Shown here: positions 37,231 to 46,990 of the stretch, piece after piece
Layout: every line of letters begins with the position of its first letter
Numbering within the stretch: the first letter of the stretch is position 1
DNA from: Caulobacteraceae bacterium
GTDB taxonomy: Bacteria > Pseudomonadota > Alphaproteobacteria > Caulobacterales > Caulobacteraceae
Direction of reading: 5' to 3'
Length of the DNA stretch: 64,000 nt
NCBI GenBank assembly: GCA_027489335.1
Contig: JAIXZX010000009.1
Location: 21,697 to 85,696 of the forward strand
The notes under the pieces: generated by a model
What the model saw: only the letters and a program-made list of their open reading frames with translations
The model's database searches: none
Told to the model about the DNA's origin: nothing
Made by a program: the position numbers and the translations under genes

Positions 37231-38748
37231 TCAGGCGCCGGTGACCGGCGGGGCGTTGGGACCGGCCGGGGTCGTGCCACCGGCGGCCTGGGCCCGCAGG
37301 GCGGTCTCCTCCAGCTTGCGCAGGTTCTCCTCGTGGGTCGCCTTGTCGATCTTGAACATGAACAGGCAGCCGATGGCGATGGCGTAGAAGAACAGCAGGG
37401 TCGGCAGATAGATCAGCGCCATATTGCGCAGCACCTCGTCGTCCACCCCGCCGCGGACGGCGTTCTGCGGGAAGGCGACGAAGGCCAGCACCGCGCCGGA
37501 GACGAAGACGCCGACGCCTGAGACCACCTTCTTGAACAGGTTGTCGAAGGAAAACAGCAGGCCCTCCGACCGGCGGCCGGTCTTGACCTCGGAGTCCTCG
37601 ACCACGTCGGCGATCATCGAGGCCAGCATGACGCCGGTCATCATGGCCATGGCGCCATTGGCGATGACATCGACGAACAGGATCCAGAACAGCAGGTCGG
37701 TGCCGTTGGCCGGCATCCAGCCCAGCAGGCGCAGGGCGATAGGGCCCAACAGGGCCACCACGGCGCCGGCGAACATGGAGATGGCGCCGTTCCGCTTGCC
37801 CATCTTGGCCGCCACCTTGGGGGCCAGGGATACGCCCATGACGCTGGCGATCACCCCAGCCACGGTGAGCAGGGACAACTGGGTCTGGGTCAGCTCCCAG
37901 AAGTAGAGGAAGAAGTAGAGCTCAAGCCCGCCTTTCACCCCCAGGGACATGGACATGAACATGCCCGAGATCGTCAGCACCACGAAGGAGCGGTTGTTCA
38001 GGGTGTGGGCGACCTCTCGGGCCATGCCGATGAAGGTGATCTTCCGTGTCGGCGGCTTGCGCAGCTCGGGGATATGCTTGTGGGTCCCGGCGGTGGAGGC
38101 CAGGATGATGATGAAGATCAGCACCGCGGCGCAGAGTGCGTAGCTGAAATAGCCCTCGCGGGCCAGAACGCCGCCGGTCCCATTGGGGCCTTCCCGCAGG
38201 AAGACCTGATAGGCCAGCAGGGTCATGCCCAGGCCCCCGGCCACGCCGAAGAACCCGCGCAGGGCGATCAGGCTGGTCCGATCGTCATAGTTCTTGGCCA
38301 GTTCCGGAGCGAGCGCCGAGGAGGGCAGTTCAAAGAAGGTGTCGAACAGGCGGATCACCAGCAGGCAGGTCAGCATGTAGCCGAAGATCTGCGCGTTCTC
38401 CCAACCGACCGGCGGGTTCCAGATCAGGAAGAAGGCGATCGCCACAGGCAGGGCCGACAGATACATGAACGGGTGTCGCCGGCCCCATTTGGACCGGAAA
38501 TTGTCCGAGATCTGACCCACCATGGGATCGACGAAGGCGTCGAAGATCAGGGCGAACATGATGGCCGTGGAGACCATCTGCGGCGGCAGACCGATCACCT
38601 GATTGTAGAACAGCAGCAGGAAGGTCGAGAGCCCGCGCTGCTTGATGGCGCTGGCGGCCCCGCCGGCCCCGTAGAGGATTCGCGTGGTGAGGCTCAGCCG
38701 GCGGTCAGCGGTCGCGGCCGGGGTGGCCTGGTCGGTCAGGTCGGTCAC
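37231..38748 (-). CDS. GPH-type MFS transporter B (second of three)
   Basis: This 505-residue transporter shares the signatures WGRRHPFMYLSALPVAIAFFLIW, FYNQVIGLPPQMVSTAIMFALIFDAFVDPMVGQISD and YDDRTSLIALRGFFG with its neighbours. It has about 12 membrane segments and hydrophilic tails. It starts with GTG (AGGAAATCACC upstream), 12 bases after the stop of gene A, so the two are co-transcribed. Its tail ends in a Pro-rich segment (TTPAGPNAPPVTGA). Substrate unknown. Confidence 0.92.
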   Translation of the reverse strand: MTDLTDQATPAATADRRLSLTTRILYGAGGAASAIKQRGLSTFLLLFYNQVIGLPPQMVSTAIMFALIFDAFVDPMVGQISDNFRSKWGRRHPFMYLSALPVAIAFFLIWNPPVGWENAQIFGYMLTCLLVIRLFDTFFELPSSALAPELAKNYDDRTSLIALRGFFGVAGGLGMTLLAYQVFLREGPNGTGGVLAREGYFSYALCAAVLIFIIILASTAGTHKHIPELRKPPTRKITFIGMAREVAHTLNNRSFVVLTISGMFMSMSLGVKGGLELYFFLYFWELTQTQLSLLTVAGVIASVMGVSLAPKVAAKMGKRNGAISMFAGAVVALLGPIALRLLGWMPANGTDLLFWILFVDVIANGAMAMMTGVMLASMIADVVEDSEVKTGRRSEGLLFSFDNLFKKVVSGVGVFVSGAVLAFVAFPQNAVRGGVDDEVLRNMALIYLPTLLFFYAIAIGCLFMFKIDKATHEENLRKLEETALRAQAAGGTTPAGPNAPPVTGA

Positions 38749-38760
38749 GGTGATTTCCTA

Positions 38761-40281
38761 TCAGGCCTTTGAACCCAGGGGCGGCGTCGCGCCTCCGGGA
38801 AGGATGTCGGTGCTGGCGTCGCGCGCTTCCTGGGCGGCCGCGGTCGCCTTGGCGCCGGCCTCGTCCAGGATGCGTAGATTGTCCTCGTGCTTGGCCTGGT
38901 CGATGTTGAACATCGAAAGGCAGACGATCCCCATGCCGTAGAGCAGGGTGACCAGGGGCAGATAGATCAGGCCCATGTTCTGCAGGATCTCGGGATCCAC
39001 CCCGCCCCGGCGCGCCCCTTCGGGGAAGCTGACCAGGCTGAGCACGGCGCCGGCGATGAAGATGCCGACCCCGGACACGATCTTCTTGAAGAGGTTGTCG
39101 GCCGACATCAGCAGGCCTTCAGAGCGGCGGCCGGTCTTGACCTCGGCGTCCTCGACCACGTCGGCGACCATGGAGACCAGCATCACGCCGGTGGCCACCG
39201 CCATGCCGGAATTGAAGAAGGTCTCGGTCAGCAGAATCCAGAACAGCAGGTCGGTGCCGTTGGGCGGCATCAGCCCGATGAGGCGCAGGGTGATGGGCGT
39301 GATGCCGACGGCGAGCGCGCTGGCGAACATCAGGATCGCCCCGCGCTTCTTGCCCAGCAGTCGGGCGATGTGGGGGGCGACCAGCACCCCGCCCAGACTG
39401 CCGGCCACGCTGACGGCGGTCAGGATGGCCAGCTGGCTCTGGGTCAGTTCCCAGAAATAGAGGGCGAAATAGATCTCCAGGCCGTTCTTCGACCCCGCCG
39501 CCACCGCGATGAACATGCCGGTCAGGGTGGCGATGACGAAAGCCCGGTTGTTGAGGGTATGCGCCACCTCTCTGGCCATGGCCTTGAGCGTGATTTTCCG
39601 CGTCGGCGGCTGGCTCAGATAGGGGATGCGGTTGTGGGTGCCGGCCGTCGAAACCAGGATGACCACGAAGATCAGGACCGCCGAGACGGCTGAGAAGGCG
39701 AAATAGCCGTCCCGGGCCAGGATCCCGCCGGTCCCATCGGGGTTCTCGGCCAGGAAGTACTGATAGGCCGCCACCGTCATGCCCAGGCCCCCCACCACGG
39801 TGAAGAAGGCGCGCATGGAGATCAGGCTGGTGCGTTCGTTGTAGTCTCGGGTCAGTTCCGGGGCGAGCGCCGAGGAGGGCAGCTCAAAGAAGGTGTCGAA
39901 CAGGCGCACCGTCAGCAGGCAGGCCACCAGCCAGATGACGATGGCCTCGTCGCTCCAGCCCCCGGGCGGATTCCACAGAAGGAAATAGGCGACCGAGACC
40001 GGCAGGGCGGCGGCGTACATGAAGGGGTGACGGCGGCCGAACTTGGATCGGAAGTTGTCCGACACCTGCCCCACCAGGGGGTCGACGAAGGCGTCGAAGA
40101 TCAGCGCGACCATCAGCACCCCCGACACCGTCGCCGGGGGCAGGCCCACCACCTGATTGTAGAAAATCATCAGGAAGGTGGCGAGACCACGGCCCTTGAC
40201 CGCATTGGCCACGGCGCCGAGGGCGTAGAACAGCTTGGTGTGCAGCTTCAGAGGGGGAACCTCTGAGGGGATCGCCGTCAT
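38761..40281 (-). CDS. GPH-type MFS transporter A (first of three)
   Basis: This 506-residue protein is the promoter-proximal of three related transporters. It has FYNQVVGLPPATVSGVLMVALIFDAFVDPLVGQVSD and FGRRHPFMYAAALPVSVAYFLLW in the GPH pattern, and about 12 membrane helices. I chose the ATG at 40281 (GGAGACTTTA upstream). It is most similar by eye to B, with C more distant, suggesting stepwise duplication. The substrate is unknown. A palindrome 119 bases upstream could be an operator. Confidence 0.92.
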   Translation of the reverse strand: MTAIPSEVPPLKLHTKLFYALGAVANAVKGRGLATFLMIFYNQVVGLPPATVSGVLMVALIFDAFVDPLVGQVSDNFRSKFGRRHPFMYAAALPVSVAYFLLWNPPGGWSDEAIVIWLVACLLTVRLFDTFFELPSSALAPELTRDYNERTSLISMRAFFTVVGGLGMTVAAYQYFLAENPDGTGGILARDGYFAFSAVSAVLIFVVILVSTAGTHNRIPYLSQPPTRKITLKAMAREVAHTLNNRAFVIATLTGMFIAVAAGSKNGLEIYFALYFWELTQSQLAILTAVSVAGSLGGVLVAPHIARLLGKKRGAILMFASALAVGITPITLRLIGLMPPNGTDLLFWILLTETFFNSGMAVATGVMLVSMVADVVEDAEVKTGRRSEGLLMSADNLFKKIVSGVGIFIAGAVLSLVSFPEGARRGGVDPEILQNMGLIYLPLVTLLYGMGIVCLSMFNIDQAKHEDNLRILDEAGAKATAAAQEARDASTDILPGGATPPLGSKA

Positions 40282-40732
40282 TAAAGTCTCCGGCCAATGC
40301 AAAAGCGGCGCAAAGCCTGTCGGCTACGCCCGGACGCCGGGTTTTGAAATTCATATGCCGCGGGCGGATGCTGCGCTGGGCGCAGCCTTCCACTCCCGCC
40401 CGCAAGAAATTTGCGGATCAATGCGCAGTCCTCCCTGCCGAACCTCAATCGGGTTCGATCATTCTTGTGTCGCGTCCGGTCCCGGGACCCGGCGTCACCG
40501 CCCCAGGACCACTCACGGCGCAAGCGTGGGCGAGGCCTATCGCAGCGTCAACGCTTATGATCTTACAAGACTGACACAAACTAACCCTTGGCCCACAACG
40601 GGTTGAGGCTGATCGCGCAATCGACCTGGAGCGGCGCCCAGCTTAACTTCCCGCAAGGGGCGATCCTTCGCCGCCGACCAGAGGCGCTCCATATTCTTGG
40701 GCAGGGTACAGGCCGCGGGAGAGCGGGCCCGG
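40282..40732. other. Intergenic region upstream of the transporter genes
   Basis: These 451 bases separate the transporter operon from the quinone oxidoreductase, whose stop is at 40733. No convincing gene is visible; open frames here have no family features. It holds the inverted repeat at 40400-40416. Promoter elements for the transporter operon should lie here but no clear boxes were seen. Confidence 0.5.
40400..40416. promoter_or_regulatory. Inverted repeat upstream of GPH transporter operon
   Basis: CCGCAA-GAAAT-TTGCGG is a perfect 6-base inverted repeat with a 5-base spacer, 119 bases upstream of the transporter A start. It could be the binding site of the double-TetR protein or another regulator. 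Nothing links it directly. Confidence 0.35.
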
Positions 40733-41722
40733 TCAGGGCTTGAGCATGATCTTGCCCAGATGGCCGCCGGCCTCCAGGGCGGCATGGGCGTCGGCCGCCT
40801 GTTCGAGGGGGAAGACGCTGTCGATCTGCGGGCGCAACTGACCCGCCGCGATCCATGGCCAGACCGTCGCCTCGACCGCGGCGGCGAGGCGCGCCTTTTC
40901 GTCGGCCGAGCGGGGCCGAAGGGTCGAGCCGGTGACGACAGCCCGCTTCATCATCAAGGCGCCGATGTTGAGGTCCACCTTGCCGCCGGCCTGGGCGGCG
41001 ATGAAAACGATGCGGCCGCCGGTCTTCAGGGCGGCCAGGTCCTTGGCGAAATAGTCGCCGCCGACCATGTCCAGCACCACGTTACAGCCGCCATCGGCCA
41101 GGGCGACCTCGGCGAAGTCCTGGGCGGTGGTGTCGATGGCGATGTCGGCGCCTAGCTCCAGGGCCTGCCGCGCCTTGTCGGCGCCGCGGGCGGTGGCGAT
41201 CACGCGGGCGCCTGCAGCTTTCGCCATCTGTATCGCTGTTGTCCCGATCCCGGACGTGGCGCCATGCACCATCAGGGTCTCACCGGCCTTCAGCGCCCCA
41301 TGCTCGAACACGTTGGCGAAGACGGTGAACACGGTCTCAGGCAGGCCCGCGGCTTCCAGGGCGCTGAGGCCTGCGGGGAGCGGCAGGGCGTGGCGGGCGT
41401 CGCAGACGGCGTACTGGGCGTAGCCGCCGCCGCCGAGCAGGGCGCAGACCCTGTCACCGGGCTGCCAGCGTCCGGCGCCCACGATGACCTCGCCGGCCAC
41501 CTCCAGGCCCATGGTCTGCGGCGCGCCGGGAGGCGGCGGATAGAAGCCCGCCCGCTGGGCGATATCGGGACGATTGACGCCGGCGGCCTCGACCCGGATC
41601 AGGATCTGGCCTGGGCCAGGGGTCGGGGTGGGCAGGGTCACGGGATGCAGGGCGCTGGCGGGCCCCTTGTCATCTCTGATGGCGATGGCCGTCATCTGGT
41701 CGGGAACAGTCGCTTGCGCCAT
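40733..41722 (-). CDS. Quinone oxidoreductase (zeta-crystallin/PIG3-like, MDR family)
   Basis: This 329-residue protein is a zinc-free medium-chain dehydrogenase/reductase that reduces quinones with NADPH. It has VEAAGVNRPDIAQRAGFYPPPPGAP at the start (the PIG3-like pattern) and the NADPH-binding VHGATSGIGTTAIQMAKAAGARVIATARGADK. The C-terminus FPLEQAADAHAALEAGGHLGKIML is typical. I chose the ATG at 41722 because GGAGGCG precedes it. It is divergent from the DUF1192 gene by 86 bases. It probably protects against redox stress. Confidence 0.92.
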   Translation of the reverse strand: MAQATVPDQMTAIAIRDDKGPASALHPVTLPTPTPGPGQILIRVEAAGVNRPDIAQRAGFYPPPPGAPQTMGLEVAGEVIVGAGRWQPGDRVCALLGGGGYAQYAVCDARHALPLPAGLSALEAAGLPETVFTVFANVFEHGALKAGETLMVHGATSGIGTTAIQMAKAAGARVIATARGADKARQALELGADIAIDTTAQDFAEVALADGGCNVVLDMVGGDYFAKDLAALKTGGRIVFIAAQAGGKVDLNIGALMMKRAVVTGSTLRPRSADEKARLAAAVEATVWPWIAAGQLRPQIDSVFPLEQAADAHAALEAGGHLGKIMLKP

Positions 41723-41808
41723 CGTCGTCGCCTCCACGTGCTTGCGCCCGAGCGGCGCAGGGGGTTGGATAAACCGCTCCGGGGGCCTGGGCAAAGAGAG
41801 GGCAGAGC

Positions 41809-42006
41809 ATGGAAGAACCGGCGGAAGTCCGACTGGGGCGCGGCCAGCGCCTGATCGAGGTCACGCGAGAGGACCTCGAGCTCTATGGCGTGGAGGAACT
41901 GGAGGCGCGGGTTGAGGTGCTGGAGGCCGAGATCGCCCGCACCCGGGGCTTCATTGACAAGAAACGGGCCGGTCGCGCGGCCGCCGACGCGTTATTCCGC
42001 AGCTAG
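41809..42006 (+). CDS. DUF1192 family small protein
   Basis: This 65-residue protein has a central heptad-like helix (EELEARVEVLEAEIARTRGFIDKK) and matches the DUF1192 family by its size, its LIEVTREDLELYGVEELEARVEVLEAEI core and its place next to rcdA. A short coiled coil is likely. The function is unknown. It precedes rcdA by 121 bases on the same strand, a conserved pairing in Caulobacterales, so a shared cell-cycle role is possible. Confidence 0.85.
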   Translation: MEEPAEVRLGRGQRLIEVTREDLELYGVEELEARVEVLEAEIARTRGFIDKKRAGRAAADALFRS

Positions 42007-42127
42007 GGCGATCCCCCATGGTGGGGAGTGACGTCGCGTCGCGCGGCCCGATATGGCATGGGGGTTGCAAGTCGGACGCTATCGGACGATCGGTTCGTAC
42101 AGTGTCTGGCAGGGGCTTGGAAAATCG

Positions 42128-42640
42128 ATGAGCGAACTCACCGCATTGGCGAAACCCTGGCGTGGCGACGTGATCGCCGACTTCGCCCGCTCGGAGCTGT
42201 TTGAGCGCACGTTCCAGGAAGGCATGGACCTGGTCGAGGAGACCGCGGCCTATCTCGACGGCGGCGGTCGTCAGGAATCCAAGCGCCTGGATCGCAGCGC
42301 AGCCCTGGCCTACGCGGCTGAGAGCATGCGCCTGACCACCCGGCTGATGCAGGTGGCCTCCTGGCTGCTGGTTCAACGGGCGGTGCGCGAGGGCGACATG
42401 GAGCCCGAAGCCGCCTGTGAGGAGCGCTATCGTCTGGCGGCCGAGACCTCCCGTCATCCGGCGGAGGCGCTCGAAGTGCTGCCCTCCGGGCTGCTGGAGC
42501 TCATGGACCGCTCGGAGCGCCTGTTCGAGCGGGTCCGCCACCTGGACCGGCGCATGTATGTGGAGGCCGCCGAGGATTCCACGCCCAACCCCGTCCTGTC
42601 CCAGTTCGACCGGCTGCGTGACGCCTTCGGCGCCGGCTGA
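42128..42640 (+). CDS. rcdA: DUF1465 protein, predicted CtrA-degradation adaptor RcdA
   Basis: This 170-residue helical protein has the DUF1465 marks GMDLVEETAAYLDGGGRQESKRL and YAAESMRLTTRLMQVASWLLVQRAV. In Caulobacter RcdA is of this family and size, and works with CpdR and PopA to deliver CtrA to ClpXP at the swarmer-to-stalked transition. I chose the ATG at 42128, since the upstream frame start at 42053 has no ribosome site and the family begins here. A strong bidirectional terminator follows. The identity rests on family and context rather than an alignment. Confidence 0.8.
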   Translation: MSELTALAKPWRGDVIADFARSELFERTFQEGMDLVEETAAYLDGGGRQESKRLDRSAALAYAAESMRLTTRLMQVASWLLVQRAVREGDMEPEAACEERYRLAAETSRHPAEALEVLPSGLLELMDRSERLFERVRHLDRRMYVEAAEDSTPNPVLSQFDRLRDAFGAG

Positions 42641-42677
42641 GGTCGTCGCCGGTCCGAAAGCCGGCGGAATTCCAGAC

Positions 42678-42722
42678 ACAAAGAAGACGCCGCGGGCCGA
42701 GGGCTCGCGGCGTCTTCTTTGT
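42678..42722. terminator. Bidirectional terminator between rcdA and rpmE
   Basis: A perfect 17-base stem (arms 42678-42694 and 42706-42722) with an 11-base loop has AAAG-type ends on the left and CTTCTTTG on the right. It can end transcripts from both convergent genes. Confidence 0.85.
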
Positions 42723-42763
42723 ATGGGGCAAGGTCAAAGCCCGCCGTACGGCGGGCCAGACGC

Positions 42764-42988
42764 CTACTTGCGGGTGAAGCCGCCGAACTTGGCGTTGAAG
42801 CGCGAAACGCGGCCAGCGCGGTCCAGCAGGGTGTGGGCGCCGCCCGTCCACGCCGGGTGCGTCTTCGGGTCGATATCCAGGTTCAGGGTCGCACCCTCTT
42901 TCCCGTAGGTCGACCGGGTCTGATAGGTCGTACCATCCGTCATCACCACGGTGATGAAGTGATAATCGGGGTGCGTGTCTTGTTTCAT
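42764..42988 (-). CDS. rpmE: 50S ribosomal protein L31 (zinc-free type)
   Basis: This 74-residue protein is bL31, a peripheral protein of the large ribosomal subunit. It begins [19 protein letters not shown] and has the basic end [11 protein letters not shown]. The CxxC pairs of the zinc type are absent, as usual in this group. I chose the ATG at 42986-42988; a longer frame upstream is not conserved in character. It is divergent from the ABC exporter by 120 bases. Confidence 0.97.
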   Translation of the reverse strand: MKQDTHPDYHFITVVMTDGTTYQTRSTYGKEGATLNLDIDPKTHPAWTGGAHTLLDRAGRVSRFNAKFGGFTRK

Positions 42989-43108
42989 CGCGAGGACAAC
43001 CGACGTAAGAGCAGCGGGTGATGCAGCGCCGGGCCCGACGGGTCCGGTGCGCAAACGAGCCGCGCGTATACAGAAACGGCGGCCCTGAAGCAAGGGCGCA
43101 CGGATTTC

Positions 43109-44971
43109 ATGAGCCAGTCAGCCGACACCGCCGTCCCTGCCGCCCCTGGGGCCGACGGGCGTCCCGGCGCCGGCGCCGAGCTTGTTCAGAGCCTGGGTGA
43201 GGCGGCCGAACGCCGGCCCCGCAGCCGCAATGTCGGCGCCCTGCGACGTCTGGTTCCCTTCGCCCGACGCCGCAAGGGCGAGGCGGCAGGCGCGCTGGTG
43301 TTCCTGATCGGCGCGACGGCGGCGACCCTTGGTCTGTCTGGCGCCGTGCGCCTGCTGGTGGACGCCCTGACGACGCCGGACATTTCGCCCGAGCGGGTCA
43401 ATCTGTGGTTCGCCCTGATCGGGGGCGTGGCCCTGGCCTTGGCCCTGTCCTCGGCCCTTCGATATTTCTTTGTCACCAAGCTCGGCGAGCGTGTGGTGGC
43501 CGACCTGCGCGAGGCCGTCTACGCGCACATCCTGACCCTGCACCCAGGCTTCTTCCTGCGCACCCGCACCGGCGAGGTGCTGTCGCGGCTGACCACCGAC
43601 ATCCAGATCGTCGAGAGCCTGATGGCCACCTCGGTCTCGGTGGCCCTGCGCAACCTGCTGACGCTCATCGGCGCCCTGGTCCTGCTGGTCTGGGTCAGCC
43701 CTGGCCTGACCGCCCTGGTCCTGATGATCTTCCCCTTTGTGCTCGCGCCGCTGTTCCTGTTCGGTCGCCGGGTGCGCCGGCTGACCGTCTCGACCCAGGA
43801 TCAGTTCGCCCAGGCCGTCGGTCAGGCTGGCGAGACCCTCGACGCGCTGGAGACCGTCCAGGCCTTCGGTGGCGAAGCCGCCGCCGCCCGGTCCTTCGAT
43901 GGGGCCGTGGAGCGAGCCTTCGAGACATCCCTGCGCCGCATGACGGCGCGGGCCGTGATGACCGCCCTGGTGATCGCCCTGGTGTTTGGCGGCGTGGTGG
44001 CCATCTTCTGGCTGGGGGTGCATGCAGGCCTGCGCGGCGAGATGAGCTGGGGGGCGCTGTTCCAGTTCGCCTTCCTGGCGGTGATGGCCGCCGGCGCGGT
44101 CGGCGCCCTGGGGGAGACCTGGGGGGACGTCCAGAAGGCCGCCGGCGCCATGGACCGCATCGCCGAACTGCTCGACGCCCGTCCGGGCATCGCCGCGCCT
44201 GTCAGCCCGGCCATCCTGCCCATGCCGTCAGGGGGCTCGGTCGCCTTTGAGGGCGTGACCTTCGCCTATCCCGGCCGCCCCGACATGCCGGCCCTGCGCG
44301 ACTTTACCCTGAACGTCGCGCCGGGCGAGCGGGTGGCCCTGGTGGGGCCGTCGGGCGCGGGCAAGAGCACGGTCTTCCGCCTGCTGCTCCGCTTCTATGA
44401 TCCGGACCAGGGGGTGATCCGCCTGGATGGAACCGACCTGCGGCTGGCTGACCCGCGGGAGGTGCGTGAGCGCATGGCCCTCGTGGCCCAGGACTCGCCG
44501 CTGTTCTCGGGCTCGGCCGCCGATAACATCGCCTTCGGCCGCCCGGGCGCCCAGCCGGAGGACATCCTGGCCGCCGCCCAGGCCGCCCAGGCCCGCGGCT
44601 TCATTGAGGCCCTGCCCGAGGGCTTCCAGACCCCCCTCGGGGACCGGGCCCGCTCCCTGTCAGGCGGTCAGCGCCAGCGGCTGGCCATCGCCCGGGCCCT
44701 GATCCGCCAGGCGCCCATTCTGCTGCTGGATGAGGCCACCAGCGCCCTGGACGCCGAGAACGAGCGGCTGGTGCAGGCGGCGCTCGACGAGGCCATGACG
44801 GGCCGCACCACCCTGGTCATCGCCCACCGGCTGGCCACAGTGCTCAAGGCCGACCGGATCGTGGTCATGGACCAGGGCCAGGTGGTCGAGCAGGGGACCC
44901 ATGCCGCGCTCTCGTCACAGGGGGGACTCTATGCTCGCCTCGTCGCCCTGCAGTTCGGCCAGGCGGCCTGA
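43109..44971 (+). CDS. ABC exporter, fused membrane and ATPase domains (MsbA-like)
   Basis: This 620-residue half-transporter has six membrane segments in about residues 60-330. The ATPase domain at about 370-615 has Walker [10 protein letters not shown], signature [15 protein letters not shown], Walker [13 protein letters not shown] and switch His in VIAHRLATV. It works as a homodimer to flip or export lipids or drugs. The N-terminus has an unusual 50-residue Ala/Pro-rich extension ([17 protein letters not shown]). Which substrate it moves is not clear; MsbA and multidrug types look alike at this level. Confidence 0.93.
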   Translation: MSQSADTAVPAAPGADGRPGAGAELVQSLGEAAERRPRSRNVGALRRLVPFARRRKGEAAGALVFLIGATAATLGLSGAVRLLVDALTTPDISPERVNLWFALIGGVALALALSSALRYFFVTKLGERVVADLREAVYAHILTLHPGFFLRTRTGEVLSRLTTDIQIVESLMATSVSVALRNLLTLIGALVLLVWVSPGLTALVLMIFPFVLAPLFLFGRRVRRLTVSTQDQFAQAVGQAGETLDALETVQAFGGEAAAARSFDGAVERAFETSLRRMTARAVMTALVIALVFGGVVAIFWLGVHAGLRGEMSWGALFQFAFLAVMAAGAVGALGETWGDVQKAAGAMDRIAELLDARPGIAAPVSPAILPMPSGGSVAFEGVTFAYPGRPDMPALRDFTLNVAPGERVALVGPSGAGKSTVFRLLLRFYDPDQGVIRLDGTDLRLADPREVRERMALVAQDSPLFSGSAADNIAFGRPGAQPEDILAAAQAAQARGFIEALPEGFQTPLGDRARSLSGGQRQRLAIARALIRQAPILLLDEATSALDAENERLVQAALDEAMTGRTTLVIAHRLATVLKADRIVVMDQGQVVEQGTHAALSSQGGLYARLVALQFGQAA

Positions 44972-44989
44972 GCCTCGAGGCCTGCTGAT

Positions 44990-46027
44990 CTAAGCGCCGA
45001 ACATCTCCTGGCGAACCTTCACCGCTAGCTCCGGAAAGTCGGTGAAGACGCCATCGGCGCCCGCGCCATACACGGCGCGGAGCAGGGCCGCGGCGTCCCC
45101 ATGCCCCGCCGGATCGTCACCTTGCCGCAGGGCGGCGGGGAGGAAGCTGTTCTCCGAGCGAACGGTCCAGGGGTGGACCTTCATCCCTGCCGCCTGGGCC
45201 CTGGCGATCAGGCCGGTGGCGGCCAGACCCGGCGCGTTCACGTCCAGCACCAGCTTCAGTTCCGGCCCCAGGCCATCGGCGAACTCGGCCAGCTCGGCCA
45301 GCATCCCGTCTGACAGGGTTCCGGCGCCGACCAGCATCACCGTGGGCGCCTGGCTGCGGGCGCGGAAGGCGCGCAGGGGCTTGGGCTCGAAACACTGGAC
45401 GAAGACCGGCGCATCCCGGCGGTCGAGTCCGTTGTCGCGCAGGGCCGCGGCCAGGCTCGCCCCCATGGGCAGGCCGCGGGCCTCGAAATAGGTGGGGTGC
45501 TTCATCTCGGGATAGGTCCCGATGGTCCGTCCCGTCCGCCGGCTCTCGGCGTTGGCGAGATCGAGCACCTCCTGGAAGGTCGGGATGGCCGCCTGGCCGT
45601 CGAAGGCCGCGCTGCCGGGCCGCAGGTCCGGCAGCCGCTCGCGGGTCCGCAACGTCTTCAGTTCAGCCAGGGTGAAGTCCTCGGTGAACCAGCCCTCCAC
45701 CTTGACCCCGTCGATGAGCCGTTCCGTGCGCCGGTCGGCGAAGTCCGGACGATCGGCGACGTCGGTGGTCTCCGAGATCTCATTCTCGTGCCGGGCGACC
45801 AGCACCCCGTCCCGGGTCATCACCAGGTCCGGCTCGATGAAGTCGGCGCCCTGCTCGATGGCGCGCTGATAGGACATGAGGGTGTGCTCAGGCCGCTCGC
45901 CGCTGGCGCCCCGGTGGGCGATGACCAGGGGGCGGGCTGTGACGGGCTGGGCGAGCCCGGGCTGCGCCAGGGCGGCCAGGGCCAGGGGGGCGGACGCCGT
46001 GAAGGCGCGACGGGTGAGGGCGCTCAT
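44990..46027 (-). CDS. glpQ: Glycerophosphodiester phosphodiesterase, periplasmic
   Basis: This 345-residue enzyme hydrolyses glycerophosphodiesters from phospholipid turnover to glycerol-3-phosphate. The catalytic start is VIAHRGASGERPEHTL (His and Arg), followed by FIEPDLVMTRDGVLVARHE with metal ligands and a second catalytic His. The N-terminus LTRRAFTASAPLALAALAQPGLAQ fits a Tat signal with twin Arg. The C-terminal FTDFPELAVK is typical. It is 18 bases from the convergent ABC exporter stop. Confidence 0.95.
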   Translation of the reverse strand: MSALTRRAFTASAPLALAALAQPGLAQPVTARPLVIAHRGASGERPEHTLMSYQRAIEQGADFIEPDLVMTRDGVLVARHENEISETTDVADRPDFADRRTERLIDGVKVEGWFTEDFTLAELKTLRTRERLPDLRPGSAAFDGQAAIPTFQEVLDLANAESRRTGRTIGTYPEMKHPTYFEARGLPMGASLAAALRDNGLDRRDAPVFVQCFEPKPLRAFRARSQAPTVMLVGAGTLSDGMLAELAEFADGLGPELKLVLDVNAPGLAATGLIARAQAAGMKVHPWTVRSENSFLPAALRQGDDPAGHGDAAALLRAVYGAGADGVFTDFPELAVKVRQEMFGA

Positions 46028-46082
46028 GGCCCCGATCTAGCCGCCTCTTGTGACGGTTGCGTCAAGCCGAGACGGCCAAGCC

Positions 46083-46877
46083 TCAGGCTGCGGCGCGCAG
46101 GCGCTCCAGCAGCAGGGGGTGGAGTTCGAGATTGGCCGTGCAGACCGAGCCGGACGTCAGGACATCTTCGCCCCCGTCGGCGTCGGTCACCTTGCCGCCC
46201 GCCTCGGTGATCAACAGGATGCCTGCGGCCAGGTCCCAGCGGTTGAGGTCACGCTCCCAATAGCCGTCGAACCGGCCCGCCGCCACATAGGCCATGTCCA
46301 GCGCCGCCGAACCAAAGCGGCGCACGCCGGCCACCCGCTGGCTGATCTGGTGCAGCTCCTTGAGGAACTTGGCGTGCTGGCCGTGGCCCAGGAAGGGGAT
46401 GCCCGTAGCGATCACCGACTCGTCGAACCGGGTGCGGGCGGCCACCCGCAGGCGGTGGTCGTTGAGGAAGCAGCCCTTGCCCTTCTCAGCCCAGAATAGC
46501 TCGTTGCTGACAGGGTTGTAGGTCAGGGCCGCGACGATGGCGCCCTGGCGCTCCAGGGCGATGTTGATGGCGAAGTGCGGGATGGCGTGCAGGAAGTTGG
46601 TGGTGCCGTCCAGGGGATCGACGATCCAGGTGTGAGTCTTGTCGGTGCCCTCGATCATGCCCCGCTCTTCCCCCAGGAAGCCGTAGCCGGGGCGCGCCGC
46701 GGTCAGGGCCTCGAAGATGGTCTGCTCGGCCTTGATGTCGGCGGCCGAGACGAAGTCGGCGGCGCTCTTCTTGGAGACCTGCAGTTCGGCCAGTTCGCCG
46801 AAGTCGCGGTTGAGCCCTCGCGCGGCCTTACGGGCGGCGTCGGACATGACTTTCAGAAGTGCGGTCTGCGTGGCCAC
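46083..46877 (-). CDS. suhB: Inositol monophosphatase family protein
   Basis: This about 264-residue phosphatase has the metal-binding motif DPLDGTTNFLHAIPHFAI and the second motif WDLAAGILLITEAGGKVTD, with GEERG between. Metal-dependent members hydrolyse sugar or inositol phosphates; the E. coli homologue SuhB also helps rRNA transcription. The start is uncertain: I used the GTG at 46875-46877, because family members begin about there; an ATG at 46847 and one at 46973 are other options. Confidence 0.88.
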   Translation of the reverse strand: MATQTALLKVMSDAARKAARGLNRDFGELAELQVSKKSAADFVSAADIKAEQTIFEALTAARPGYGFLGEERGMIEGTDKTHTWIVDPLDGTTNFLHAIPHFAINIALERQGAIVAALTYNPVSNELFWAEKGKGCFLNDHRLRVAARTRFDESVIATGIPFLGHGQHAKFLKELHQISQRVAGVRRFGSAALDMAYVAAGRFDGYWERDLNRWDLAAGILLITEAGGKVTDADGGEDVLTSGSVCTANLELHPLLLERLRAAA

Positions 46878-46990
46878 GGTCTGTTCCAGTGCGCGCAAGG
46901 GACGGGCGGCGGTGGTCGGCGCTCGGGCGGGAAATGGGCGGCGGAACCTAGTCGCCGCGCCGCCCGATGGCAAGGCGGGCGATCAGCGCC

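Noticed and set aside
40235..40606. 123-codon plus-strand frame upstream of the transporters
   Set aside because: It overlaps the transporter A start antisense, and has no motif or ribosome site.
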